Shown piece after piece: positions 33,428 through 40,923 of a stretch of DNA of 40,923 bases (position 1 is the first letter of the stretch; the number at the start of each line of letters is the position of its first letter). This DNA comes from Flavobacterium sp. (lineage in GTDB: Bacteria > Bacteroidota > Bacteroidia > Flavobacteriales > Flavobacteriaceae). The stretch is taken from the NCBI GenBank assembly GCA_025351785.1, contig JANXVF010000067.1, positions 1-40,923 of the forward strand, in the 5' to 3' direction. Both the position numbers and the translations under genes were made by a program. A model generated the notes under the pieces. That model searched no databases, had not been told where the DNA came from, and saw nothing but the letters and a program-made list of their open reading frames with translations.

Positions 33428-35803
33428 ATGTTAAATTCACTTCCTATTAACGATTCTCCATCAAACGATTTTAGTTTAAAAGAGCAACTTTTCAATTATT
33501 TATATTACTGGAAATGGTTTTTGCTTAGTTTATTAATTTGTATGACAACGGTTTTTATATATCTGAGATATTACATCACAGATTATGGAATTACAGCTAC
33601 AGTATTGATTAAAGATGAAAAAAAAGGAGGTTCAAGTGAACTTTCCGCTTTTAGTGACTTAAATATTTTTTCGGGAAAAAGCAATGTCGATAATGAAATT
33701 GAAATACTTAAATCGAGAACTTTATCACAACATGCAGTTAGCGAACTCGGATTAGACATAAGCTACTTTAGCGAAGGTAGAGTTGTTTTTAGAGAATTGT
33801 ACCAAACTTCTCCAGTAGAACTAGTTTTTACAAAAAAATCGCCTCGATATAACGCAATTGATTCGACTTTTACAATTTCTGAAATATCAAAAAAAAGTTT
33901 TGTGTTGCTTGATTGCAACGGTAAAAATCCTGTTCAATACAGATATGATCAAAATATTCATTCAGGTTTAGGTGATTTTATTGTTATTTTGAATAGTAAA
34001 TCGACAGATAATATTACAGATGTTTATGTAGTAAAATCTGAATTAGAATCCAAAGCACTCGATTTTTCTAGTAATTTAAATGTTACTTCTCAAGATAAAA
34101 CAAACATTATTACCATTACAACTACAGATCCTATTTACACCCGATCAATAAATTTTTTGGACGAATTAATAAGAATGTATAATAGTGACGCAATAAATGA
34201 TAGAAATCAGGTTGCAGAAAACACAAAAGCTTTTATCGATAAAGAGTTAGATTTAATTGCAAAAGAACTTGGAGGGATAGAAGATAAAGGCGAGTTATAT
34301 AAGAAAAAAAATCGATTGACAGATTTGCCAATGGATGCCGAATTAGATTTGACGACGGCAACAGAGTATGATAAATCTTTAAACAATATGGAAACCCAAC
34401 TAAAAGTTGGTAAATATATGCTTGAGGCTGTAAAAAGCACAAAAGAGGATGATTTAATTCCTACAAACATTATTAGCGGTACAGAAACATCTGCAGAATA
34501 TATTAAAGAATATAACGAATTAATTCTTCAAAGAAGAAAGATTTCCAATAGTGGCACAGTTCAAAATCCCAGAATCAAAACTATTGATGCACAGCTTCCT
34601 GCAATAAAACAAAATATTATTGAAAGTTTGTACAGTCGACAAAATGATTTGAAAATAAACAGAGGCGATTTATCAGGTCAAAAAAATGTTTTTGAAGGAG
34701 AAATTTATAAAGCACCTACACACGAAAAAATATTTGGTGAAATATCTAGACAAAAAAGTATTAAAGAGACTCTATATTTATATTTACTTCAAAAGCGAGA
34801 AGAAACAGCAATATCATTAGCCGTTACTTCGCCTAAAGCAAAAGTTATTGATAGTGCCTATCTAACGGGTCAGGTTTCGCCAAATAAACTTATTTTTTAT
34901 TTAGGAGCCTTTGTATTAGGTCTTTTAATTCCTTTTGGGATTATCTACATCATGCAACTTTTAGATTCAAAAATAAAAACCAGACAAGACGTTCAAGGTA
35001 AAGTTACAATTCCATATTTAGGCGATTTGCCAAAATCAGAAACAAGCGATATTATTATTCAACCTAATAGTCGGTCAAGTTCGGCTGAAGCAATTAGAAT
35101 GATTAGAACAAACTTAGAATTTGTTTTATCAGATGTTGTTAACGATGCTTGTAAAACAGTATTTATAACATCTTCAATACCAAAAGAAGGTAAAACTTTT
35201 TGCGCCGTCAACTTGGCTACCACGATTGCTTTTTCTGGAAAAAAAGTTTTAATTGTTGGTTTAGATATTAGAAATCCAAAATTAGATCAATACATTGCTA
35301 TTCCTGCAAAAGGAGTTACAAATTATTTATCAAAATCTGATGAGTCTATAATGGATTATGTTGTACCTGTAAAAGATTTCACAAATTTTTATGTGCTCCC
35401 ATCAGGTGCGGTTCCACCAAATCCTGTTGAACTTTTAATGAGCGATAAAGTAAACACAATGTTTGCAGAATTAAAAAGACATTTTGATTACATCATTGTA
35501 GATACAGCTCCAGTAAGTGTGGTAACCGATACACTATTGATTTCAAAAAATGCAAATGCAGTAGTTTATGTCATTCGAGCAAATTATTTAGATAAAAGAA
35601 TGTTATTATATGCTGAGTCTTTATATTTAGAGCAAAAACTCCCTAATATGGCAATTTTATTGAACGACACGGAACAAAAAAAATCCTATGGTTACGGATA
35701 TGGTTACGGATACGGTTACGGTTACGGATATGGCTATGGACAGGATACTGTTGAATTAAAATGGTATGAAAAATTAATATATTTATTTAAGAAGAAATCT
35801 TAA
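33428..35803 (+). CDS. Wzc-like polysaccharide co-polymerase and bacterial tyrosine kinase
   Basis: A 791-residue inner-membrane protein that controls polymer length and export and phosphorylates itself on tyrosine. It has a first helix at about 31-50 and a long periplasmic Wzz-type coiled-coil region to about 485. A second helix follows (FYLGAFVLGLLIPFGIIYIM), then a cytoplasmic BY-kinase domain. Walker A is SSIPKEGKTF near 580, Walker A' is VGLDIRNPKL, and Walker B is IIVDTAPVSVVTD. The C-terminal tail carries nine Tyr-Gly pairs in a row (residues 754-771), followed by another aromatic patch (WYEKLIYLF). The tail is the expected autophosphorylation cluster. The stop is two bases from that of a convergent tyrosine phosphatase. 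Confidence 0.93.
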   Translation: MLNSLPINDSPSNDFSLKEQLFNYLYYWKWFLLSLLICMTTVFIYLRYYITDYGITATVLIKDEKKGGSSELSAFSDLNIFSGKSNVDNEIEILKSRTLSQHAVSELGLDISYFSEGRVVFRELYQTSPVELVFTKKSPRYNAIDSTFTISEISKKSFVLLDCNGKNPVQYRYDQNIHSGLGDFIVILNSKSTDNITDVYVVKSELESKALDFSSNLNVTSQDKTNIITITTTDPIYTRSINFLDELIRMYNSDAINDRNQVAENTKAFIDKELDLIAKELGGIEDKGELYKKKNRLTDLPMDAELDLTTATEYDKSLNNMETQLKVGKYMLEAVKSTKEDDLIPTNIISGTETSAEYIKEYNELILQRRKISNSGTVQNPRIKTIDAQLPAIKQNIIESLYSRQNDLKINRGDLSGQKNVFEGEIYKAPTHEKIFGEISRQKSIKETLYLYLLQKREETAISLAVTSPKAKVIDSAYLTGQVSPNKLIFYLGAFVLGLLIPFGIIYIMQLLDSKIKTRQDVQGKVTIPYLGDLPKSETSDIIIQPNSRSSSAEAIRMIRTNLEFVLSDVVNDACKTVFITSSIPKEGKTFCAVNLATTIAFSGKKVLIVGLDIRNPKLDQYIAIPAKGVTNYLSKSDESIMDYVVPVKDFTNFYVLPSGAVPPNPVELLMSDKVNTMFAELKRHFDYIIVDTAPVSVVTDTLLISKNANAVVYVIRANYLDKRMLLYAESLYLEQKLPNMAILLNDTEQKKSYGYGYGYGYGYGYGYGYGQDTVELKWYEKLIYLFKKKS
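35687..35740 (+). repeat. Tyr-Gly coding microsatellite in the wzc-like tail
   Basis: Fifty-four bases are nine TAY-GGN codon pairs. The pattern is a 6-base unit (TATGGT, TACGGA and near variants), with a 12-base unit TATGGTTACGGA repeated exactly twice at the start. It encodes (YG)9 without frame change. Confidence 0.9.
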
Positions 35804-35805
35804 TT

Positions 35806-36543
35806 TTAAAAATCGAATATCAAATTGTTTTGAAAAATTTCATTTAATTTTAAGTGGTTTTTCAGGACAATTTTTTTTGATAAAAAGTCAATATGTTTTT
35901 GATGGTGTACATCTGAACCGACAAAATCAATTAGATTGTTTTGCAACAAAACATCAGCAGATTTAGAAATCTGAGGGCCATAGTACCCCGTTGTAGATAA
36001 TAAATTTAATTGAAATAAACATCCTGAGTTTTTTAGTTTTTTATATTCATTTATATTATTATGGTAAAAATTATATCGCTCCGGATGAGCTAAAACAGGA
36101 ATATACCCTTCTACTTGCAACTCAAAAATAATGTCATATAACTGAATTGGAGCATTTATGTATGACATTTCAACTAAAACATAATCATCTTTTAAAGTCA
36201 ATAATTTTTCCTCCTTAAAAATTTTAAGAAAGTTCATATCCATCATATATTCTGCTCCACTTTTAATAGGGGTTAAAGTTCCAGAATTCTCTAAATTTTT
36301 TACTGTTAGATTAAGAGTATCCTCAATAATTTTTCTAGAATTTTCCCATACAAAAGTCATAATATGAGGAGTGGTTACAAACTTTGAAAAACCAAGTTTT
36401 TTTAACTCACTAATCATTGAAATAGTTTCATCAATATTTTTAGCACCATCATCTATTCCTGGAAGCAAATGTGAATGAATGTCAACATAATTTTCGGGAA
36501 TTATATCAACTAATAAAGGATAAGACTTTTTAAAAAAAAACAA
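35806..36543 (-). CDS. PHP-type tyrosine-protein phosphatase (CpsB/YwqE-like)
   Basis: A 245-residue metal-dependent phosphatase expected to remove phosphate from the tyrosine cluster of the neighbouring Wzc-like kinase. The PHP signature YVDIHSHLLPGIDDGAKN is near residue 19. Later metal ligands lie in TTPHIM, AEYMMD, PVLAHPERYNFYH and DFVGSDVHHQKH. I start at TTG 36543 because a -7 promoter element at 36566-36573 lies between it and an upstream in-frame ATG (36603). That ATG would add a hydrophobic stretch unusual for the family. It is convergent with the kinase and divergent from the ABC permease. Confidence 0.88.
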   Translation of the reverse strand: MFFFKKSYPLLVDIIPENYVDIHSHLLPGIDDGAKNIDETISMISELKKLGFSKFVTTPHIMTFVWENSRKIIEDTLNLTVKNLENSGTLTPIKSGAEYMMDMNFLKIFKEEKLLTLKDDYVLVEMSYINAPIQLYDIIFELQVEGYIPVLAHPERYNFYHNNINEYKKLKNSGCLFQLNLLSTTGYYGPQISKSADVLLQNNLIDFVGSDVHHQKHIDFLSKKIVLKNHLKLNEIFQNNLIFDF

Positions 36544-36565
36544 AATTATACTATTTAATAAGCAA

Positions 36566-36599
36566 CAAATATAAATTAAATATAAATAAATCATGACAA
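36566..36599 (-). promoter_or_regulatory. Promoter for the PHP phosphatase (TTG-N23-TATATTTG)
   Basis: On the minus strand TTG at 36599-36597 and TATATTTG at 36573-36566 are 23 bases apart, within the accepted range. Transcription would start near 36559, which excludes the ATG at 36603 and supports the TTG at 36543. Confidence 0.55.
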
Positions 36600-36616
36600 T
36601 CATTGCCGTAAATTGC

Positions 36617-36624
36617 TATATTTG
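36617..36624 (+). promoter_or_regulatory. -7 element for the ABC-exporter genes
   Basis: TATATTTG fully matches TAnnTTTG, 47 bases before the ATG at 36672. It lies in the same spacer as the oppositely directed phosphatase promoter. Confidence 0.5.
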
Positions 36625-36671
36625 CGTTTAATTTTTTTAAAAATAGAAATTTTGAACAATTGCGTTTTATA

Positions 36672-37541
36672 ATGAAAAACAATTACGAATCATCAGATTG
36701 GGATTTAATAATAAAGGGCAAAACGTCCTTATTTGATTTGAATTTTAGTGATGTTTGGCATTACAGAGATCTTATGATTTTGTTTGTAAAGAGAGATTTT
36801 ATAAGTTTTTATAAACAAACAATTCTTGGACCTATTTGGTTTTTTATTCAACCCATTTTTACAACAATAGTATTTTCATTTGTTTTTGGAAATTTGGCCG
36901 GAATTAGCACCGATGGTTTGCCTAAATATCTATTTTACTTAACAGGCATAACCTCTTGGAATTATTTTTCTGATTGTTTAAGCAAAACCAGCACCGTTTT
37001 TAGAGACAATGCCAGTATTTTTGGCAAAGTATATTTCCCTAGATTAATCATGCCTCTTAGTATTGTTGTAAGTAATCTAGTTAGATTTGGAGTTCAATTA
37101 TTATTATTGATTTCGATGATGATTTATTTTTATTTTTTTCCTATTGCTGGAACAAGTTTTCATATCACCTTTGGATTATTTTTATTTCCTTTTTTGGTGG
37201 TTTTGATGGCTTTGCTAGGATTAGGTTTAGGATTAATTATAACTGCAATGACAACAAAATATAGAGATTTAACATTTTTAGTAACTTTTGGAGTTCAACT
37301 TTTAATGTATGCCACACCAATAATTTATCCGTTAAGCTATGTCAGAGAAAAAGGATATGGTAAATTTGTTGAATTAAACCCAATGTCAGGAATAATTGAA
37401 GCTTTTAGGTACGCATTTCTAGGAAAAGGTGATTTTTCTTTTGGAACATTAGGATATTCTACTTTAGTAACATTTATAATATTATTTTTAGGAATTATTG
37501 TTTACAATAAAACCGAGAAAAATTTTGTTGACACTATATAA
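36672..37541 (+). CDS. ABC-2 type polysaccharide exporter permease (Wzm-like)
   Basis: A 289-residue permease with about six membrane helices. The cytoplasmic N-terminus SLFDLNFSDVWHYRDLMILF leads to VKRDFISFYKQTILGPIWFF, the hallmark of Wzm/KpsM-type exporters of lipid-linked polysaccharide. Later parts (SKTSTVFRDNASIFGKVYFP, ATPIIYPLSYV and the ending NPMSGIIEAFRYAFLG) match the family. ATG 36672 is preferred over a TTG four codons earlier (36660). It overlaps the ATPase gene by one base and forms one transporter with it. It would move a finished chain on undecaprenyl diphosphate to the periplasm. Confidence 0.93.
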   Translation: MKNNYESSDWDLIIKGKTSLFDLNFSDVWHYRDLMILFVKRDFISFYKQTILGPIWFFIQPIFTTIVFSFVFGNLAGISTDGLPKYLFYLTGITSWNYFSDCLSKTSTVFRDNASIFGKVYFPRLIMPLSIVVSNLVRFGVQLLLLISMMIYFYFFPIAGTSFHITFGLFLFPFLVVLMALLGLGLGLIITAMTTKYRDLTFLVTFGVQLLMYATPIIYPLSYVREKGYGKFVELNPMSGIIEAFRYAFLGKGDFSFGTLGYSTLVTFIILFLGIIVYNKTEKNFVDTI

Positions 37542-38824
37542 TGGCAAAACCAGTTATAACATTAGAAAATATATCTAAAGCTTATCAAATAGGACAAATA
37601 GGTAGTGGAACAATATCAAGAGATTTTGACCGATTTTGGAAGACAAAAATTTTAGGAAAAGAAGACCCTTTTTTAAAAATTGGCGAAACTAACGATAGAA
37701 GTATTAAAGGAACAAGCGATATCGTTTGGTCTTTAAAAGATATAAACTTTGAAGTAAACCAAGGCGATGCTGTTGGAATTATTGGAAAAAATGGAGCAGG
37801 AAAAAGTACATTATTAAAATTGCTTTCAAGAGTTACTGCACCTACAACTGGTGAAATTAAAGTTAAAGGTCGCATTGCAAGTTTACTAGAAGTAGGAACA
37901 GGTTTTCATCCAGAATTATCAGGAAGAGAAAATATTTATCTTAATGGCGCAATACTTGGAATGCGCAAAAAAGAAATTACAAGAAAACTAGACGAGATTA
38001 TTGATTTTTCAGGTGTAGAACGATATATTGATACACCAGTAAAACGATATTCATCTGGAATGTACGTTCGATTAGCATTTGCAGTTGCAGCACATTTAGA
38101 AAGCGAAATTCTTATTGTAGACGAAGTTTTAGCCGTAGGCGATGCCGAGTTTCAAAAAAAATGTCTAGGCAAAATGGGAGATATTAGTAAAGGTCAAGGC
38201 AGAACAGTACTTTTTGTGAGTCATAATATGGGTGCCGTACAAAGTCTTTGTAACAAAGGAATAGTTTTAGAAAGTGGAAAAACAAGTTTTAATGGTATCA
38301 CCGATAAAGCAATAGATGAATATTTAAAAAAATCAAATACACTTGCCTATAGAAAATGGGATATCGACAATGCGCCTGGGAATTTGAATTTTAAATTACT
38401 AGAAGTTAAAATACTTAACTCAAAAAACGAAGTAAGTTTGAATCATTTAATTACTCAAAGTATTAAAATTGAATTTACTTATCAAATCTTGACCGATAAT
38501 AACTTGTTTACCCACGGATTTAATTTGTTCAATAGCCATAACATTCATATTTTGAGTTCTCACGATTTTCATTCAAGCACATTGAATGAAAAATTATCGA
38601 AAGGAATTTATAAAAAAACCATAACGATACCAGGAAATTTTCTTGCAGAAGGCGGTTATAATTGTAGTTTTGCAATAATGAAATATAATCCATTTTTGGT
38701 AGAGTTTCATGAGCTAGATTTAGTAGGTTTTACCATTATAGACGAAATAGGAAACAGAAAGATTCGTGGCGATTATTCTGACAATATACCAGGTATTGTA
38801 AGACCAATTTTAAATTGGAAATAA
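37541..38824 (+). CDS. Polysaccharide ABC exporter ATPase with carbohydrate-binding C-terminus (Wzt-like)
   Basis: A 427-residue ATPase. The nucleotide-binding domain spans about 1-265, with Walker A GIIGKNGAGKST near 77-88, signature YSSGMYVRLAFAVA near 169-182 and Walker B ILIVDEVLAVGDAEF near 191-205. An insert near residues 28-60 (RDFDRFWKTKILGKEDPF) before Walker A is usual for Wzt-type proteins. The remaining 160 residues form a beta-rich Wzt C-terminal domain (IKIEFTYQILTDNNLFTHGF, then GNFLAEGGYNCSFAIMKYNP). In characterised systems this domain binds the end cap of the glycan. This makes it a specific rather than a general exporter. It is followed after 4 bases by a methyltransferase. 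Confidence 0.93.
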   Translation: MAKPVITLENISKAYQIGQIGSGTISRDFDRFWKTKILGKEDPFLKIGETNDRSIKGTSDIVWSLKDINFEVNQGDAVGIIGKNGAGKSTLLKLLSRVTAPTTGEIKVKGRIASLLEVGTGFHPELSGRENIYLNGAILGMRKKEITRKLDEIIDFSGVERYIDTPVKRYSSGMYVRLAFAVAAHLESEILIVDEVLAVGDAEFQKKCLGKMGDISKGQGRTVLFVSHNMGAVQSLCNKGIVLESGKTSFNGITDKAIDEYLKKSNTLAYRKWDIDNAPGNLNFKLLEVKILNSKNEVSLNHLITQSIKIEFTYQILTDNNLFTHGFNLFNSHNIHILSSHDFHSSTLNEKLSKGIYKKTITIPGNFLAEGGYNCSFAIMKYNPFLVEFHELDLVGFTIIDEIGNRKIRGDYSDNIPGIVRPILNWK

Positions 38825-38828
38825 AATT

Positions 38829-39638
38829 ATGAAAAAAAAATGGACAGGGGAACGACTAGAAACCTTTATTTATACTAGAGATGCAATAGATCATTTACAT
38901 AGATATGCGCTTGTAAATGATTATATTATAGGTAAAAAAGTGCTAGATATTGCATCAGGAGAAGGTTATGGTAGTAATTTAATAAGTAAAACAGCACAAC
39001 ACGTAATTGGAGTAGATATAGATAAAGAATCTATTGAAAAAGCTTCTATAAAATATAAAAAAAATAATCTCGTTTTCAAAATTGGGTCAGCCGAGGATAT
39101 TCCTGTAGAAACTAACTCTATAGATGTTGTGGTAAGTTTTGAAACTCTAGAACACCACGATAAACATCTTGAAATGTTTAAGGAAATAAAAAGAATTTTA
39201 AAACCCAATGGAATACTTATTATGTCTACACCCGATAAGTTATATTATTCTGATAAACGCACTTTTGTAAATAAATTTCACATTAAAGAACTTTACAAAG
39301 ACGAATATATCAATTTATTAAATCTAAATTTTAATAATAACCAACTTTTAAATCAATCCTACATTAACGGGAACTCAATAATTCAAGAAGATAATTCAAG
39401 CCAAATTACTCAAGTTTATACTGGAAATTACAATAGTTTAACAAATTTAAATCTAGAACCTTTGTATTTAATTTCTATAAGTAGTGACACAGATATTATA
39501 AAACAAAAAACCACTATATTTAGCGGATATAATATTGTAGAAGAAGAAATGACACTAAGACTACAAAAAAGTAATAGTTTTAAATTGGGAAGTTTTATTC
39601 TAAGTCCAATAAAAAAAATAAAAAAGCTACTAAAATAA
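38829..39638 (+). CDS. Class I SAM-dependent methyltransferase
   Basis: A 269-residue protein with a Rossmann-fold methyltransferase domain. It has GERLETFIYTRDAIDHLHRY at the start, motif I KVLDIASGEGYGSNLI at about 37-52 with the SAM-binding glycines, HVIGVDIDKESIEKA, IPVETNSIDVVVSFETLEHH and ILKPNGILIMSTPDK. The rest (about 150-269) is Asn-rich and unfamiliar, ending in a basic tail. It lies between the Wzt-like ATPase and a GT2 gene whose start overlaps its stop. It probably methylates a sugar of the exported glycan, possibly at the chain end. Confidence 0.87.
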   Translation: MKKKWTGERLETFIYTRDAIDHLHRYALVNDYIIGKKVLDIASGEGYGSNLISKTAQHVIGVDIDKESIEKASIKYKKNNLVFKIGSAEDIPVETNSIDVVVSFETLEHHDKHLEMFKEIKRILKPNGILIMSTPDKLYYSDKRTFVNKFHIKELYKDEYINLLNLNFNNNQLLNQSYINGNSIIQEDNSSQITQVYTGNYNSLTNLNLEPLYLISISSDTDIIKQKTTIFSGYNIVEEEMTLRLQKSNSFKLGSFILSPIKKIKKLLK

Positions 39639-40528
39639 TGCTGGCTATTGTTATACCTTATTATAAATTAAAATTTTTTAAACAAACCTTGCAATCTCTT
39701 GCAATACAAACTAATAAAAACTTTAAAGTTTATATAGGAAATGACAATAGTACACAAAATCCATTAGAGATAATTAATGAATTTAAAGATTTAATTAATA
39801 TAGAATATTTTTCATTTAAAACCAATATAGGCAAAATTTCTTTAACAAAACAATGGCATAGGTGTTTAGAAAAAGTTCAAGAGGAGAATTATTTTATGAT
39901 ACTTGGCGATGATGATGTATTAGAAAAAAATGTAGTAGAAAGTTTTTATTTATCTCAAAAAGAAACTAACACATTTGCTGTAACAAGGTTTGCAACAATA
40001 TTAATAGACGAAAACAACAACCAACTTTCACAATTATTTACACACCCAATAATTGAAAAATCTACTGATTTTTTAATTAGAAAAATAAAAGGAGAAACTC
40101 GAAGTTCACTTTCTGAATATGTTTATAGTAAAGAAATTTATCTTCAAAAAAAATTTTATAACTTTCCACTAGCTTGGTATGCTGATGATTTGGCACTATT
40201 AAAATTTTCAAATTTTGATAGCGTATATACCATAAATAATGCAACCGTTTATGTTAGAATAAGTTGTGAGAGCATATCAGGAAGTAAAAATAATGAAAAT
40301 TTAAAAATAAAATCCAGTTTGCAATTTTATTATCTAATTTTAAAAAATTATAAAAATAAATTTACAAAAAATCAAATAAAAATAATATTAGAACGTGGGG
40401 AACGTTTCTTTTTCAAAAAAATGCAAATAAAAGAGTCATTATTTTTTATTAAATTTCATTTAATAAACTTTGGATTGTATAGTACTTTAAAGTTTTTAAG
40501 AAGAATAGTAATTAATTATAAAAATTAA
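39638..40528 (+). CDS. Glycosyltransferase family 2 protein
   Basis: A 296-residue GT-A enzyme. It starts LAIVIPYYKLKFFKQTLQSL, has VYIGNDNST in place of the usual DDGST, and a strong metal-binding motif MILGDDDVLEKN near 87-98. A likely catalytic-base region is AWYADDLALLKFSNF. The C-terminus is Lys/Ile-rich with FFIKFHLINFGLYSTLKF, perhaps a membrane-associated helix. It overlaps both neighbours by one base, so the methyltransferase, this gene and the next form a coupled operon. Sugar specificity is unknown. Confidence 0.88.
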   Translation: MLAIVIPYYKLKFFKQTLQSLAIQTNKNFKVYIGNDNSTQNPLEIINEFKDLINIEYFSFKTNIGKISLTKQWHRCLEKVQEENYFMILGDDDVLEKNVVESFYLSQKETNTFAVTRFATILIDENNNQLSQLFTHPIIEKSTDFLIRKIKGETRSSLSEYVYSKEIYLQKKFYNFPLAWYADDLALLKFSNFDSVYTINNATVYVRISCESISGSKNNENLKIKSSLQFYYLILKNYKNKFTKNQIKIILERGERFFFKKMQIKESLFFIKFHLINFGLYSTLKFLRRIVINYKN

Positions 40529-40923
40529 TGAGTAAGCTTGTTTCAATAATAATCCCAACTTTTAATAGAGTTTCTGTTTTATCTGACACATTAAATTCTA
40601 TACTTTGCCAAGATTATTTAGCTTGGGAGTGTATTATTATTGATGACGGAAGTAAGCCAGAGGTAGAAGAATTAGTTTTAAAATTTATAGAAAAAGACAA
40701 TAGGTTTCATTTTTATAAAAGACCTCAAAACAGAATAAAAGGAGCAAATGCTTGCAGAAATTATGGTTTTTCAAAATCTAGTGGTGATTATATAAAATGG
40801 TTTGATAGTGATGATATAATGCATCCAAATTTTATAAAAAATCAGGTTGAAATTCTCGATAAAAATAAAACTCTAGATTTTTGTATTTGTTTAGCAGATA
40901 GTTTTATTGTTGGCGAGATTAAA
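40528..40923 (+). CDS. Glycosyltransferase family 2 protein, N-terminal part (runs off right edge)
   Basis: The frame from ATG 40528 stays open for 132 codons to the window end. My translation starts SKLVSIIIPTFNRVSVLSDT and contains CIIIDDGSKPE and the DXD-type YIKWFDSDDIMHPNF. Between them lies KGANACRNYGFSKSSGDYI, all standard GT-A/GT2 features. Its start codon overlaps the preceding stop (TAATG). The acceptor half and the end are outside the window. Confidence 0.9.
   Translation, partial: MSKLVSIIIPTFNRVSVLSDTLNSILCQDYLAWECIIIDDGSKPEVEELVLKFIEKDNRFHFYKRPQNRIKGANACRNYGFSKSSGDYIKWFDSDDIMHPNFIKNQVEILDKNKTLDFCICLADSFIVGEIK

Noticed and set aside
1..40923. CRISPR arrays, rRNA, tRNA, transposases, integrases or phage genes
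   Set aside because: No regularly spaced repeats, no RNA-gene sequence I recognise and no protein with such motifs were found in either strand.

Overview
The window reads as chromosomal DNA of a low-GC Bacteroidota bacterium, most likely a Flavobacterium or close relative. Four things support this. The base composition is AT-rich and Shine-Dalgarno sequences are scarce. Copies of the Bacteroidota -7 promoter element TAnnTTTG sit just upstream of many starts. The proteins include lineage-typical forms: a long GAPDH of about 480 residues, a DUF5777 barrel, tRNA_anti-like OB-fold and YceI proteins, and a zinc-less Sir2. Gene order around accA and dnaB also fits. I found no rRNA, tRNA, CRISPR array, phage or insertion-sequence signature.

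Bases 1-18,070 are mostly housekeeping. They hold a partial purB, a Sir2 deacylase, trmH, accA, dnaB, a secreted family often labelled asparagine synthetase B, a TonB-C protein, and a dapF-GNAT-mltG operon on the minus strand. These are followed by an HtrA/Deg protease, the long GAPDH, and a small envelope/redox group (DUF5777 barrel, OB-fold protein, haem c lipoprotein, YceI). The section ends with a KirBac-type potassium channel, an NYN-LOTUS gene broken by a one-base frameshift, and a very basic RKP-repeat protein.

Bases 18,283-40,923 form one large surface-polysaccharide locus that runs off the right edge. The first part (18,283-28,213) has an acetyltransferase, a Wzx-type flippase, an EpsG/Wzy-type polymerase and six glycosyltransferases. 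The second part (28,206-32,601) is a compact PglC-PglD-PglE-PglF module. It would make UDP-N,N'-diacetylbacillosamine (or a close diamino-sugar) and load it onto undecaprenyl phosphate. The third part (32,659-36,543) is a Wza-like export lipoprotein, a Wzc-like tyrosine kinase with a nine-fold Tyr-Gly tail, and a convergent PHP-type tyrosine phosphatase. The fourth part (36,672 onward) is a separate Wzm/Wzt ABC exporter with a carbohydrate-recognising Wzt C-terminus, a methyltransferase and two GT2 enzymes.

The first three parts would work together: sugar made by PglF/E/D, priming by PglC, extension by the glycosyltransferases, flipping by Wzx, polymerisation by EpsG/Wzy, and export through Wza/Wzc under tyrosine (de)phosphorylation. 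The ABC part looks like a second export route. I see no clearly unprecedented system. The points most worth a second look are the frameshifted NYN-LOTUS gene, the amidotransferase/ThuA-like secreted protein, the RKP/Lys protein, the Tyr-Gly tail of Wzc, and the joined Wzy-type and ABC-type export genes.
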